A stretch of DNA of 47,541 nucleotides from assembly GCA_025352665.1 (NCBI GenBank), contig JANXSM010000097.1:1-47541 (forward strand), written 5' to 3'. Shown piece by piece: positions 32,557 to 41,595 of the stretch; position 1 is the stretch's first letter, and each line of letters starts with the position of its first letter. A model generated the notes under the pieces. The model was given only the letters and a program-made list of their open reading frames with translations, searched no databases and had not been told where the DNA came from. The stretch comes from Rhodospirillales bacterium (GTDB taxonomy: Bacteria; Pseudomonadota; Alphaproteobacteria; Acetobacterales; Acetobacteraceae). A program made the translations under genes and the position numbers.

Positions 32557-33843
32557 ATGAACGTAATGATCGCGATAGACACGCCCGGGGATTTGTTCCT
32601 GGCACCTGGCAATAGCTTCTCCGTTGTCATCGTCGGCGGCGGCGCGGCTGGGATCACTGTTGCTGCGCAACTGCTGAAACGCAGGCGCGACCTGCGGATC
32701 GCGGTCATTGAGCCGTCCGAGACCCATTCTTATCAACCTGGCTGGACGCTGGTGGGGGCGGGCGTGTTCACCCGTGCCGAGACCGAACGGCGCGAGGCGT
32801 CCGTGATGCCCAAGGGCGTCACCTGGTTGAAACAGGCCGCCAAATTGTTCCATCCCGAACTGAACTGGGTCGAACTGGCGGACGGAAGCGTCGTGGGATA
32901 CGATCACCTTGTGGTGTGTCCCGGCCTCCAACTGGATTGGGGGAAGATCGAGGGGCTGGCCGAGGCACTCGGCAGCAACGGCGTTTGCAGCAACTACGCC
33001 GCCCGTCACGCGGAATACACATGGGAGTGCATCCAAGCCTTCCGTGGCGGCACCGCGCTGTTCACGCAGCCGCCAATGCCCATCAAGTGCGCAGGCGCAC
33101 CGCAAAAGATCATGTATCTCGCCTCGGACCACTTCCGGAAGAACGGCAGGCTCTCCGTTGCCGACATTGAATTCAATCTGGCAGGGGACGTGCTGTTTGG
33201 TGTGCCTGCGTTCGTGCCGCCCTTGCAGCAGGCGGTGGACGGATACGGGATCAAGCTGAACTTCAAGCACACGCTTAAGGCCGTCGATGGGCCGGCGAAG
33301 AAAGCCGTCTTCTCGGTCGTCGGGCCGGACGGTGCCGTGACGGAGATCGTGCGGCCGTTCGACATGATCCACGTCACGCCGCCGCAGTCCGCGCCCGACT
33401 TCATCAAGGCCAGTCCCCTCGCCAACGAGGCCGGTTGGATCGCGGTGGACCCGGCGACGCTGCGGCACACCAAATTCGCGAACGTCTTCGGGCTTGGCGA
33501 CGCGGCGGGAACGACCAACGCAAAGACGGCCGCGGCCGTGCGCCTTCAGGCACCCGTCGTCGCGGACGGCGTGCTGGCGGCGATGGACGGTAAGGTTTCC
33601 ACCGCGCGCTACGACGGCTACGGATCCTGCCCGCTGACAACTGCGTATGGAAAGGTTGTGCTCGCCGAGTTCATCTATGGCGGCAGGGTCACGCCCAGCT
33701 TCCCGTTTGACCCCCGGGTGCCTCGCACGAGCGCTTGGCTGCTGAAGACGAAACTCCTGCCGTTTATGTACTGGCGTCTCATGCTCCGCGGCAACACGTT
33801 CGACATCAAGCACAGGGAGCGGCCGCTGGCTGTCGCAAGATGA
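32557..33843 (+). CDS. sqr: Sulfide:quinone oxidoreductase
   Basis: A 428-residue FAD enzyme that oxidises sulfide to persulfide or polysulfide and passes electrons to the quinone pool at the inner membrane. FAD-binding VIVGGGAAGITVAAQLL at 24-40. Candidate catalytic Cys residues are Cys121 (in VVCPGLQLDW), Cys158 and Cys178 (PIKCAGAPQKI). The second FAD region FANVFGLGDAAGTTNAKTAA and a C-terminal amphipathic tail are present. It looks like the type II (mitochondrial-like) group. Start ATG 32557 by the RBS GAGGGAG. Confidence 0.95.
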   Translation: MNVMIAIDTPGDLFLAPGNSFSVVIVGGGAAGITVAAQLLKRRRDLRIAVIEPSETHSYQPGWTLVGAGVFTRAETERREASVMPKGVTWLKQAAKLFHPELNWVELADGSVVGYDHLVVCPGLQLDWGKIEGLAEALGSNGVCSNYAARHAEYTWECIQAFRGGTALFTQPPMPIKCAGAPQKIMYLASDHFRKNGRLSVADIEFNLAGDVLFGVPAFVPPLQQAVDGYGIKLNFKHTLKAVDGPAKKAVFSVVGPDGAVTEIVRPFDMIHVTPPQSAPDFIKASPLANEAGWIAVDPATLRHTKFANVFGLGDAAGTTNAKTAAAVRLQAPVVADGVLAAMDGKVSTARYDGYGSCPLTTAYGKVVLAEFIYGGRVTPSFPFDPRVPRTSAWLLKTKLLPFMYWRLMLRGNTFDIKHRERPLAVAR

Positions 33844-34748
33844 GCCAACGTCAGATTGCCTCGGTTGCGCAGGCAGCACCCAACGTAACCGGCTTCTACG
33901 ACCCGGCCACCTTCAGCGTTCAATATGTGCTGACCGACCCCGCAACCCGGCACTGTGCCGTCATCGACCCGATCCTGGACTTCGACCCGAAATCTGGCGG
34001 GACTCGAACCCAATCCGCCGACCGCCTGCTCGACCATATCGAGCGGAACGACCTCACCCTGGAATGGATCCTCGACACCCATCCGCACGCCGACCACTTC
34101 TCTGCGGCCGACTACCTAAAAAGGAGGACGGGTGCCAGGACGGCAATCGGCGCGCGTGTCACCGAGGTCCAGAAGCTCTGGAAGGTCATTTACAACCTGC
34201 CGGACACATTCCGCACGGACGGGTCGCAATGGGATAAGTTGTTCTCGGACGGCGATCGCTTTCGGATCGGCGAGATGGACGTGTCGGTCATGCTGAGCGC
34301 CGGGCATACCCTGTGTTCCATTACCTATGTCGCCGGAGACGCGGCTTTCGTGCACGACACGCTGTTCATGCCGGACTCCGGCACGGCGCGCGCGGACTTC
34401 CCGGGCGGCGACGCCCGCACTCTGTGGCACAGCATTCGGCGCATCCTCGCCCTGCCCAATGAAACGCGCCTCTTTACCGGCCATGACTACCGCCCCGGCG
34501 GCAGACCCGCGATGTGGAAGAGCACAGTGGCGGGGCAGAAGTCAGCCAATGCGCATGTACGGGATTATGACGAGGAAGGCTTCGTCCGGATCAGAACCGA
34601 ACGTGACGCGACGCTGCCGATGCCCAAACTAATCCTGTCGGCATTGCAGGTGAACATCGCCGCGGGTCGCCTGCCCGCCCCAGAGGCCGGGGGGCACCGC
34701 TATCTCAAGATCCCGCTCGGCGCCTTTCCTGGCGTGTGTTGGGAGTAA
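33840..34748 (+). CDS. Persulfide dioxygenase (ETHE1/Blh-like MBL fold)
   Basis: A 302-residue metallo-beta-lactamase-fold iron enzyme that oxidises glutathione persulfide to sulfite. Metal motif LDTHPHADHFSAADYL, then VMLSAGHTLCSITYV, FVHDTLFMPDSGTARADFPG and LFTGHDYRPGG, which supply the His and Asp ligands as in ETHE1/PDO. ATGA overlap with sqr (33840-33843) makes sqr and this gene one unit. The gene has no fused rhodanese; a DUF442 protein is encoded separately on the other side. Confidence 0.92.
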   Translation: MSQRQIASVAQAAPNVTGFYDPATFSVQYVLTDPATRHCAVIDPILDFDPKSGGTRTQSADRLLDHIERNDLTLEWILDTHPHADHFSAADYLKRRTGARTAIGARVTEVQKLWKVIYNLPDTFRTDGSQWDKLFSDGDRFRIGEMDVSVMLSAGHTLCSITYVAGDAAFVHDTLFMPDSGTARADFPGGDARTLWHSIRRILALPNETRLFTGHDYRPGGRPAMWKSTVAGQKSANAHVRDYDEEGFVRIRTERDATLPMPKLILSALQVNIAAGRLPAPEAGGHRYLKIPLGAFPGVCWE

Positions 34749-35048
34749 CCGTGGGAAAAGCCTAGGCGGATTCAAGTTTGGTCGCGAACACCCCCGGCGG
34801 AGATTTCATTCTTGTTTCACCCGCATCTGCTGGTTACGAACGGTCATACCAGCCCGCCTTGAGGCTGACACATGAAGGATGTGTCAGCGACGGTTCGGCA
34901 TTTGTCATATTTTGCGCGCCGCCGCCGGCCAGCTCGGCGCGCCATACTAACCCGCCTTGATGCTGGAAGAGTAAGCATCAAGGCGGGTTGGTATGGCATC
35001 CCTGACAGATAAGTTTGCCCGACCGGAGCCGCCACCCCATGGCGGCGA
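34749..35048. other. Intergenic region with hairpins between the dioxygenase gene and the protease gene
   Basis: No gene is supported. It holds the 151-bp MITE-like repeat (34845-34995) described separately. A perfect 9-bp hairpin at 34865-34887 and a 22-bp hairpin at 34943-34995 could also end transcription from both sides. Confidence 0.5.
34845..34995. repeat. MITE-like element with 22-bp terminal inverted repeats
   Basis: The first 22 bases (34845-34866) and the last 22 (34974-34995) are inverted copies with 20 of 22 matches (both start CATACCA at the outer end). A third copy lies inside at 34943-34964, making a near-perfect 22-bp hairpin with the right end around a 9-base loop. The element is 151 bp and encodes nothing. 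It also contains a perfect 9-bp hairpin at 34865-34887. I could not find a clear target duplication. Confidence 0.7.
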
Positions 35049-36881
35049 TCAGGCTGAGACCGAGCGTATCGCTTCCAACGCTGCCCCCTGCCGCCGGATC
35101 GGGCGGCATGGCGTCATCGCTGCGAACTCCGGCGCTTCAGCCGCATTGTCAAAGCCGCCAGCGGTGCCGTCGTTCAGCCAGCTTTCCACCGCGAGGCCTT
35201 CAGCGAGGATGATGTCGTGGCGATCGAGCACGAGGTGGAAGTATTCGATGGCGCACACCGGCAGCACGGTGATGCTGCCGCCGTTCACCAACGCGCGCGC
35301 GGGCACGAGGATTTCGTCGATTGCCAACGCATGATCGGGGGAGATCAGCAGGTCGCGGGCGGGGCCTGCGCCGAACGCACCGGCACGGATCAAGACCGGA
35401 TGAAAATCGGTGGCGGCGGCGACACTGTCAGCGGACAAGCTACGGCGGCCGATCCAGCGCAGGCGTGCCACGCCACCCTCGGCCAGCGCGATGTCGTCGC
35501 CCACCTGCAAGGCCTCGATCGAAACTGCGCCGCGGGCGGTGGCGATGCGCGTGCCCGCGGTGAAACACGCGGCATCGGCTGCGATCGTGCCATCGGTGAA
35601 CGCCAGGCTCGACACGTTCTTCAGTGTGTCGACAGTGGTTCCCCGCGTGGCGGTGATGGTCGTGCCGTTTTTCGCCAGCGTGTAGGCGGCTCTCGCGTAT
35701 TGGAAATGCACCACGTTGGCGCCGGCGCCGCCATCGATCGTGTCGCCGAGCGTGTTGAGGGTGAAGCTGTCATCGCCGGTGCCGCCGATCGCGTTGGTGA
35801 TATTGGTATTGAAATCGATACCGATATCGTTGGTCATGCCCTGCACGCTGCTGAATGCACCGGGATTGAGATTGACCGCCTCGGCAAGACTGAAACCGGA
35901 CAGGTCGAGCGTGTTGTTGTTGCCGATGTCGAACAGTGTCACCACAGGATTGGTGTTCACCGTAAAGTCGTACTGCGAGATCGTTGTATTACTGTTGAAG
36001 CCGAAAATATTGTTGCCGCTGAGAATATTTTTGCCGCTGAGAATGGATGGGGTCGGCGCGCCGTAGATGCGCTGCGCGGCCACGATGTCGTACTGGCCTG
36101 GCGTCGTCAGGTAGTTGTTGTTGAACGGGTTTCCGGTCGGGTCGTTGTACGACATGATCGTGTATTGCCGTGTATCGGTGGCATACAGGACCTGAGAGGA
36201 GCTCGGGTTGGTGCCGTTGTAGGGCCCCGGGTGGCCGAGGCCCAGAGAATGGCCGAGTTCGTGCACCGCCGTCTCCGTGCCGTAGCCGCCGTTTGTTGTG
36301 TACGAGCCGATGCCCGAGAAGCTGTTGACCGTGGTATCGATCGCGACGTCCGAATGGGTGATCGTCCCGGGCGTGTTCGATCCCGGGATATTGTAGCTGT
36401 TGATCGTCTCCGCCCCTCCGGTGTTGACGCCGCGGGTGATCTGCACCTGCGTACTGGCGTAGTCGGTGGTGAGGCTGAACGTGATGTTCGCGATCGCCGA
36501 CCACAGCTTGTAGCCGTCGGTGAACGCGTTCATTTCCGTCGTCGTCCAGTTGGACGCAGGGTTGAAGGCGTAGGTGACGGTGGTACCCGCGCCCCAATCA
36601 TTCGCGCGCCCATTGCTGATGGCATAACTCGGCGCCGTGGCACTGCCGTTCCAGCTCCAGTAGTTGTTCGCCAGGAGCGAGTGGTCGGTCTGTTCGCCGG
36701 TAATGAAGCCCACCATCGACAGGCCGGTGGCCGAGATACCGGTGGAGCCCGGCAGCACGCTGGCAAAGGACGTTGCCGTCCCCGTGGCGGTGAAATTCGT
36801 GTCGACGATCATCGCCGAAGTTGGGTCGCTGACAGCGAGGCTGCCATCGGATACGATCGCCCCTGTCTTCGGATCGATCAT
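35049..36881 (-). CDS. M10 serralysin-type metalloprotease with C-terminal Hint_2 domain
   Basis: A 610-residue protein with no cleavable signal peptide. The zinc protease domain has AVHELGHSLGLGHPG (His207, Glu208, His211, His217) and the Met-turn YTIMSYND (Met243). A short RTX-like segment follows (AIGGTGDDSFTLN, TIDGGAGANVV, residues about 365-392), as expected for type I secretion. From Cys439 (CFTAGTRIATARG) to about residue 590 is a Hint_2 domain. So a secreted protease is fused to a self-processing-type domain. The start is uncertain: ATG 36881 has no good ribosome site of its own and overlaps a tiny upstream frame (see 36878-36901). Confidence 0.9.
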   Translation of the reverse strand: MIDPKTGAIVSDGSLAVSDPTSAMIVDTNFTATGTATSFASVLPGSTGISATGLSMVGFITGEQTDHSLLANNYWSWNGSATAPSYAISNGRANDWGAGTTVTYAFNPASNWTTTEMNAFTDGYKLWSAIANITFSLTTDYASTQVQITRGVNTGGAETINSYNIPGSNTPGTITHSDVAIDTTVNSFSGIGSYTTNGGYGTETAVHELGHSLGLGHPGPYNGTNPSSSQVLYATDTRQYTIMSYNDPTGNPFNNNYLTTPGQYDIVAAQRIYGAPTPSILSGKNILSGNNIFGFNSNTTISQYDFTVNTNPVVTLFDIGNNNTLDLSGFSLAEAVNLNPGAFSSVQGMTNDIGIDFNTNITNAIGGTGDDSFTLNTLGDTIDGGAGANVVHFQYARAAYTLAKNGTTITATRGTTVDTLKNVSSLAFTDGTIAADAACFTAGTRIATARGAVSIEALQVGDDIALAEGGVARLRWIGRRSLSADSVAAATDFHPVLIRAGAFGAGPARDLLISPDHALAIDEILVPARALVNGGSITVLPVCAIEYFHLVLDRHDIILAEGLAVESWLNDGTAGGFDNAAEAPEFAAMTPCRPIRRQGAALEAIRSVSA

Positions 36882-36901
36882 CTGTGCTGCGCCCCAATCA
36901 T
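36878..36901 (-). other. Seven-codon upstream frame, translationally coupled to the protease
   Basis: A strong ribosome site AAGGAGG lies 9 bases before ATG 36901. That ATG opens a frame of seven codons (MIGAQHR) whose TGA overlaps the protease ATG as ATGA. It is either a leader peptide that feeds ribosomes to the protease, or the original start now out of frame by a small deletion or insertion (in the protease frame the same DNA reads NDWGAAQM). Confidence 0.55.
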
Positions 36902-36947
36902 TAACCGTTGCCTCCTTGAACAGTTCAACCCGTCACCGTCAACGCAT

Positions 36948-37718
36948 TTGTTTGCGAAAGCGCCTCTTGCTGGCTCTGTCGGCGACCTCCAATATCGCAG
37001 CTTGGACACGCATGAAACCGATGTTTTCTGGCAGAATTTCACCCAGCCCCTCCCAGCGGCGGAGGTAGCCGCCGACCGCTGGCTGGCGCCGATGCCCGAT
37101 GGGTCGCGGCTCGAGCTACCGCTGCGCGACATGGGCGATTTCGCCGTGGCTGGGCTGATTGCCAATCAGGCGAGTTTCGTCGTCCTCGATCGCCTCGCGG
37201 AATGGGTTGCGGCCGCGGCAGCGGCCTACGCCGCCGAGATCGTCGTCGGCTTGCCAACATTGGGCCACACGGTGGGATCAGCAGTTGCCCGGGCGCTGGG
37301 CCACACCAACTGGGTGGCGCCCTCCACCACCCGCAAGCGCTGGTACGACGATGCCGCCTCGGTGCCGCTGGCCTCCATCACCTCGCCGGCCACGGGCGCC
37401 AATCGCGCACGACGCATGTGGCTCGACCCGCGTCTGCTGGATCGGCTGCGCGGACGCAGGGTTGCTCTGGTCGATGATGTCGTGAGCACGGGAACCTCGG
37501 CTGCCGCGGGCCTGGCCTTGTTGCGTGGCGTGGGCGTTGAGCCGGTGGCGCTGCTGGTGGCCATGGTGCAGGGCAACCGCTGGACGGCGCGGTGGGACAA
37601 TGTGGTGCCCGTGGTCGGTGCGTTCTCCACGCCATTGTTCCATCGGCGAGACAATGGCTGGACGCCCACGCCAGGGACGCGCATGACCCGAACTTGCCCG
37701 CTGGAGCGCCCGGACTGA
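36948..37718 (+). CDS. Phosphoribosyltransferase family protein
   Basis: A protein of about 256 residues with a type I phosphoribosyltransferase fold. The PRPP loop is RRVALVDDVVSTGTSAAAG; THETDVFWQNFTQPLP is near the start and EIVVGLPTLGHTVGSAVAR forms the first strand of the fold. Such enzymes attach a base to ribose 5-phosphate in nucleotide salvage. No ATG fits; TTG 36948 is my choice. It reads away from the protease gene with a 66-base gap and is followed after 45 bases by the M20/ABC/adenine deaminase operon, so it may salvage the purine base they deliver. Confidence 0.8.
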   Translation: MFAKAPLAGSVGDLQYRSLDTHETDVFWQNFTQPLPAAEVAADRWLAPMPDGSRLELPLRDMGDFAVAGLIANQASFVVLDRLAEWVAAAAAAYAAEIVVGLPTLGHTVGSAVARALGHTNWVAPSTTRKRWYDDAASVPLASITSPATGANRARRMWLDPRLLDRLRGRRVALVDDVVSTGTSAAAGLALLRGVGVEPVALLVAMVQGNRWTARWDNVVPVVGAFSTPLFHRRDNGWTPTPGTRMTRTCPLERPD

Positions 37719-37763
37719 CCGGTACGGGGCTTGCTTCGCCCCCGCACGCCAGGAGAGCCGCCG

Positions 37764-39053
37764 ATGGACACACTTCCCACCAACGCCTGTAGCGTGATCG
37801 ACACGCGGCGCGATCTGCATCGCCATCCCGAGCTCGGATTCCTGGAATACCGCACCGCTGCCTTGGCCGCCGAGCGATTGGCCGCACTTGGCTGGTCGGT
37901 TCGGGTGGGCCCCGACGTGATGTCGGCGGAACACATGCTCGGCGCGCCCTCGGCGGCAGCGGTGGCCGCGGCACAGGCGGCGGCATTGGCCCAAGGAGCG
38001 GCGGCCGCCTGGGTTGCCCGGATGCCCGGCGGCCAGACCGGCGTGGTCGCCGAATTGCGGCGCGGCGACGGGCCGGTGCTGGCCTTCCGCTTCGATATGG
38101 ACGCGCTGCCGGTCTCAGAGACCGAGGCCGAGGCACACCGACCCAACCAGGGCGGTTGGAATTCGACCACCTCCGGCGTGATGCATGCCTGTGGGCACGA
38201 CGGGCACACGGCCATCGGCCTTGCTTTGGCCCAGCGACTGAGCCATCCCGCCGCCGGCTGGCACGGTACCATTCGTCTGGTGTTCCAGCCGGCCGAGGAA
38301 GGCGGGCGCGGCGCCTGGCCGATGGTGCAGTCAGGTGTGTTCGACGATGTCGACTGGTTCTTTGCAGCACACCTCGGCTGTTTCCTGCCGTCCGGCCAGG
38401 TGGCGGCCGAGGCGACCGGGTTCCTGTATTCCACCAAGATCGACGTGGTGTTCCACGGCCGCGCCGCCCACGCCGCCATGGGCCCGCAAGAAGGTCGCAA
38501 CGCGCTGCTCGCAGGCGCTGCTGCAACGTTGGGGCTATATGGCATCTCGCGCCACGCGGCCGGGTCCACGCTGGTCAATGTCGGCAAGATGACAGCTGGC
38601 AGCGGGCGCAACATCATCGCCGATCGCTGCGACCTGATGATCGAAGTGCGCGGCGATACCGAGGCCGCGCTGCAATACATGGAAAGCCGTGCGCAGGAGC
38701 TGCTCGCGGGCGCGGCCGCCATGCACGGCTGCACCGTTGCGACCATGGTGATGGGTCGCAGCGCCGGCATCACCCAAAGCCCCGCGGCGGTGGCGCGCGT
38801 GGCCCAGGTTGCTGCACAGACCGAAGGCGTTTCCAAGGTGGTGCCAGGCTGGTCGATCGGCGGCGGCGACGATGCCACATTCATGATGCGCCGGGTGCAA
38901 GAACGCGGCGGCCAGGCGGCCTATTTCCTGCTCGGTTCAGACATCGCCAACGTGCATCACGCCGTTGATTTCGATATCGACGAAGCCTGCCTGGAAACCG
39001 GCGTGCGCCTGTTCGAGGGCCTGGCTGCATCCATTCTGGGAGACAAACGATGA
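37764..39053 (+). CDS. M20-family amidohydrolase (AbgB/HipO-like)
   Basis: A 429-residue dimetal amidohydrolase. Metal and active-site motifs are RRDLHRHPELGFLEYRTA, FRFDMDALPVSET, MHACGHDGHTAIGLA, FQPAEEGGRGAW and VHHAVDFDIDE. Relatives remove acyl or amino acid groups from amides (p-aminobenzoyl-glutamate, N-acyl amino acids, indole conjugates). RBS AGGAGAG fixes ATG 37764. There is no signal peptide, so it acts in the cytoplasm. First gene of the operon, coupled to the binding-protein gene by an ATGA overlap. Confidence 0.92.
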   Translation: MDTLPTNACSVIDTRRDLHRHPELGFLEYRTAALAAERLAALGWSVRVGPDVMSAEHMLGAPSAAAVAAAQAAALAQGAAAAWVARMPGGQTGVVAELRRGDGPVLAFRFDMDALPVSETEAEAHRPNQGGWNSTTSGVMHACGHDGHTAIGLALAQRLSHPAAGWHGTIRLVFQPAEEGGRGAWPMVQSGVFDDVDWFFAAHLGCFLPSGQVAAEATGFLYSTKIDVVFHGRAAHAAMGPQEGRNALLAGAAATLGLYGISRHAAGSTLVNVGKMTAGSGRNIIADRCDLMIEVRGDTEAALQYMESRAQELLAGAAAMHGCTVATMVMGRSAGITQSPAAVARVAQVAAQTEGVSKVVPGWSIGGGDDATFMMRRVQERGGQAAYFLLGSDIANVHHAVDFDIDEACLETGVRLFEGLAASILGDKR

Positions 39054-40624
39054 CTGCCACCATCAGCCGCCGCGCGCTGGGTCTTGCTACTTTGGGACTT
39101 GGCACTCTGGCACTGCCGTTTGCGCGGACGGCGTTCGCCGCCAGCGGCACCGCGATCACGGTCATCGATGCCGACCCGACGACACTGAATCTGGGCATGA
39201 CCACCGACTACACAGCGGGCGATGTTTCGGCGAAAATCCTTGAAGGCCTGGTCTGGACGGATCGCAACTTTGTAGCCCAGCCCTCGCTCGCCACCAGCTG
39301 GCAGGCCAGCCCGGACGGGCGAGACTATATTTTCAAATTGCGTCCGAACGTGCGCTGGCACGACGGCACGCCTTTCACCAGTGCAGATGTGGTGTTCAGC
39401 TTCACCGACATTCTTGCCAAGCTGCATCCGCGTGCCAGCGCCATGCTGCGCCGCCTGCAGGTGCAGGTGAGTGCTGGCGACGATGCCACGGTGATGTTCC
39501 GGCTGAAGGATCCGTATGCGCCGTTCTTGCAGCAGCTCAGCGTGTTCGACTCGCCGATCTTGCCGAAGCATCTGTATGCCGGCACAGATATCGCGGCCAA
39601 TCCGGCCAATCAGCATCCCGTGGGCACCGGACCGTTCAAGTTTGCCAGCTGGGACCGTGGCAGCTCCATCACGGTGACGCGCAATGCCGATTACTGGGGC
39701 GCGCCAAAACCTCGCCTGGAGCGCATTGTTTTCCAGATCATTCCGCAACCGGCCAACCGCATCACTGCGATGGAGACCGGCGATTGCGATTTTGCCTCGG
39801 ATTTTTATCTCCCCAAGGCCGGCGAGCTGCAGCTTTTAGCGGCAAAGAAACTGCAAGTGCGCCAAGGCGTGAACATCCCCGCGATCTACTTCGTGCTGTT
39901 CAACACCGAGGCCGGACCCTTCGCCGACATCCGCGCCCGCCACGCGGCGGCCTATGCGCTGGACCGGCCGCGCATGGTGCGCCAAGTGATGAACGGCCTC
40001 GCCACCCCCGGCTACGGCGCATTCGGCGATGGTTTCCAGTGGTTGCTCGATGCCGACAGCACCTATTCCAAGCTATACCCGCTGGATGCTGCGAAGGCGC
40101 GCAGCCTGCTGACCGAGCAGGGCACCAAACCCGAGACCAGGCCGCGACTGCTGTATGATGCCGCGCGCCCGCAGATGGTCGGCACCGCCAACATCATTCG
40201 CGAGAATCTGCGCAGCATCAGCCTGGACATCCAGCTGATGCCGCTGGAACGCGCGGTGCTCAACGACCGGCTGTTCGCCAAACGTGACTACGACATGGCG
40301 CTGCAATCGTATTTCTCGGCCGGCGACCCCGCGATCGGCTATCACCGGCTGTACCAGACCGACACGGCACACACGATGCAGACCAACCCCACCGGCTATT
40401 CCAACCCCCAGGTCGACGCGCTGTTGGGTCAGGCGGTCAGCGAGCCGGATCGCGACAAGCGCGCCGGCATCTACCGGGAACTGCAAAAGATCCTCAATGT
40501 CGAGCTTCCGGCTTTGGTGCTGTACGACGAAAAAACCACGGATTTCGCAAGCCCGCGTCTGGCCGGCGTGTGGCCAGGCCTGGACCCACGCGACCAGTGG
40601 GCCGACGTGACCATTTCGCCTTGA
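39050..40624 (+). CDS. Peptide-type ABC transporter, substrate-binding protein (family 5)
   Basis: A 524-residue periplasmic binding protein of the OppA/DppA family. The signal begins SRRALGLATLGLGTLALPF, which looks Tat-like. Family landmarks are DADPTTLNLGMTTDYTAG, RPNVRWHDGTPFTSADVVFS and HPVGTGPFKFASWDRG, the last being the family's strand before the binding cleft. It would capture an oligopeptide, or another amide-linked compound, for the permeases encoded next. ATGA overlap with the amidohydrolase gene. Confidence 0.93.
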   Translation: MTATISRRALGLATLGLGTLALPFARTAFAASGTAITVIDADPTTLNLGMTTDYTAGDVSAKILEGLVWTDRNFVAQPSLATSWQASPDGRDYIFKLRPNVRWHDGTPFTSADVVFSFTDILAKLHPRASAMLRRLQVQVSAGDDATVMFRLKDPYAPFLQQLSVFDSPILPKHLYAGTDIAANPANQHPVGTGPFKFASWDRGSSITVTRNADYWGAPKPRLERIVFQIIPQPANRITAMETGDCDFASDFYLPKAGELQLLAAKKLQVRQGVNIPAIYFVLFNTEAGPFADIRARHAAAYALDRPRMVRQVMNGLATPGYGAFGDGFQWLLDADSTYSKLYPLDAAKARSLLTEQGTKPETRPRLLYDAARPQMVGTANIIRENLRSISLDIQLMPLERAVLNDRLFAKRDYDMALQSYFSAGDPAIGYHRLYQTDTAHTMQTNPTGYSNPQVDALLGQAVSEPDRDKRAGIYRELQKILNVELPALVLYDEKTTDFASPRLAGVWPGLDPRDQWADVTISP

Positions 40625-41595
40625 GGCTGCTCGACATCACCGGCTTCACGCTGCGACGCGTGCTGCTCGCATTGCCGATGATTTTGGCCGTGGCGGTGGT
40701 GAATTTCTTGTTGATCCGCGCAGCTCCTGGCGATCCCGCACAAGTGCTGGTGGGCGATTATCCGGCACCGCCTGGCACCGTCGAGCAGATCCGCCACGAT
40801 TACGGGCTCGACCAGCCGCTGGCGGTGCAGCTGGGCCGCTATCTGGGTCAGGTGGCACAGGGCAACCTTGGCTACTCGTTTGCCAACCGCCAGCCAGTCA
40901 CCACGCTGATCGTGAACCGGCTGGGGCCGACCGCACTGCTGACGGTCACAGCCCTCGGGTTCGCCAGCGCGCTGGGCATCGGGCTCGGCATTCTTTCGGC
41001 TTGCCGGCAGGGCAGCCGGCTGGATGCAGCCGTCCAGGTGGTGTCGTTGGCGGGGTATTCGGTGCCGGAGTTCTGGCTGGGGCAGATGCTGATCCTGGTG
41101 TTCGCCGTGTGGCTCGGCTGGCTGCCGGCGCAAGGCTCGGCCTCGCTGCGCAGCGATCTGCCGCCCGGGCTGCTGGAGCGGTTTTCCCATCTGCTGCTGC
41201 CCGCACTCGCCCTTTCGGTGCGCTATCTCGCGCTTATCGCGCGCATCACGCGGGCCGCCATGATCCAGTCGCTGTCTGCCGACTACGTGCTAGCCGCAAG
41301 GCTGCGCGGTGCGTCTGAAACCCGCGTGGTGCTGTCCCACGCGCTGCGCAACGCGGCGGCTCCAATCATCACCATCATCGGCACCAACGCGGGGTTCGTG
41401 CTGGCCGGTTCGGCGTTGATCGAAACGGTGTTCGGCTGGCCTGGCATCGGCCGGTTGCTGTTCACCTCCATTTCGCAGCGCGACACGCCGGTGATGCTCG
41501 GCATTTTGTTGCTGGTGTCGGTCAGCGTCGTCGTGGCCAATCTGGTGACCGATGTGTTGCACCAGATGCTGGACCCGCGAGTCCGCGGCGCTTGA
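40621..41595 (+). CDS. ABC transporter permease (DppB-type)
   Basis: A 324-residue permease with about six helices. LVVNFLLIRAAPGDPAQVL-like N-terminal region, and the EAA loop ADYVLAARLRGASETRV. It starts with TTG 40621, which overlaps the stop of the binding-protein gene as TTGA; no ATG fits. With DppC below it forms the channel. Confidence 0.92.
   Translation: MRLLDITGFTLRRVLLALPMILAVAVVNFLLIRAAPGDPAQVLVGDYPAPPGTVEQIRHDYGLDQPLAVQLGRYLGQVAQGNLGYSFANRQPVTTLIVNRLGPTALLTVTALGFASALGIGLGILSACRQGSRLDAAVQVVSLAGYSVPEFWLGQMLILVFAVWLGWLPAQGSASLRSDLPPGLLERFSHLLLPALALSVRYLALIARITRAAMIQSLSADYVLAARLRGASETRVVLSHALRNAAAPIITIIGTNAGFVLAGSALIETVFGWPGIGRLLFTSISQRDTPVMLGILLLVSVSVVVANLVTDVLHQMLDPRVRGA

Noticed and set aside
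35217-37718. Very long plus-strand open frame (833 codons)
   Set aside because: Only its last third (from about 36948) reads as a real phosphoribosyltransferase. The rest is antisense to the M10 protease, which has clear catalytic motifs on the minus strand.
37226-38884. 552-codon minus-strand open frame
   Set aside because: Antisense to the phosphoribosyltransferase and M20 amidohydrolase, both with intact motifs on the plus strand.
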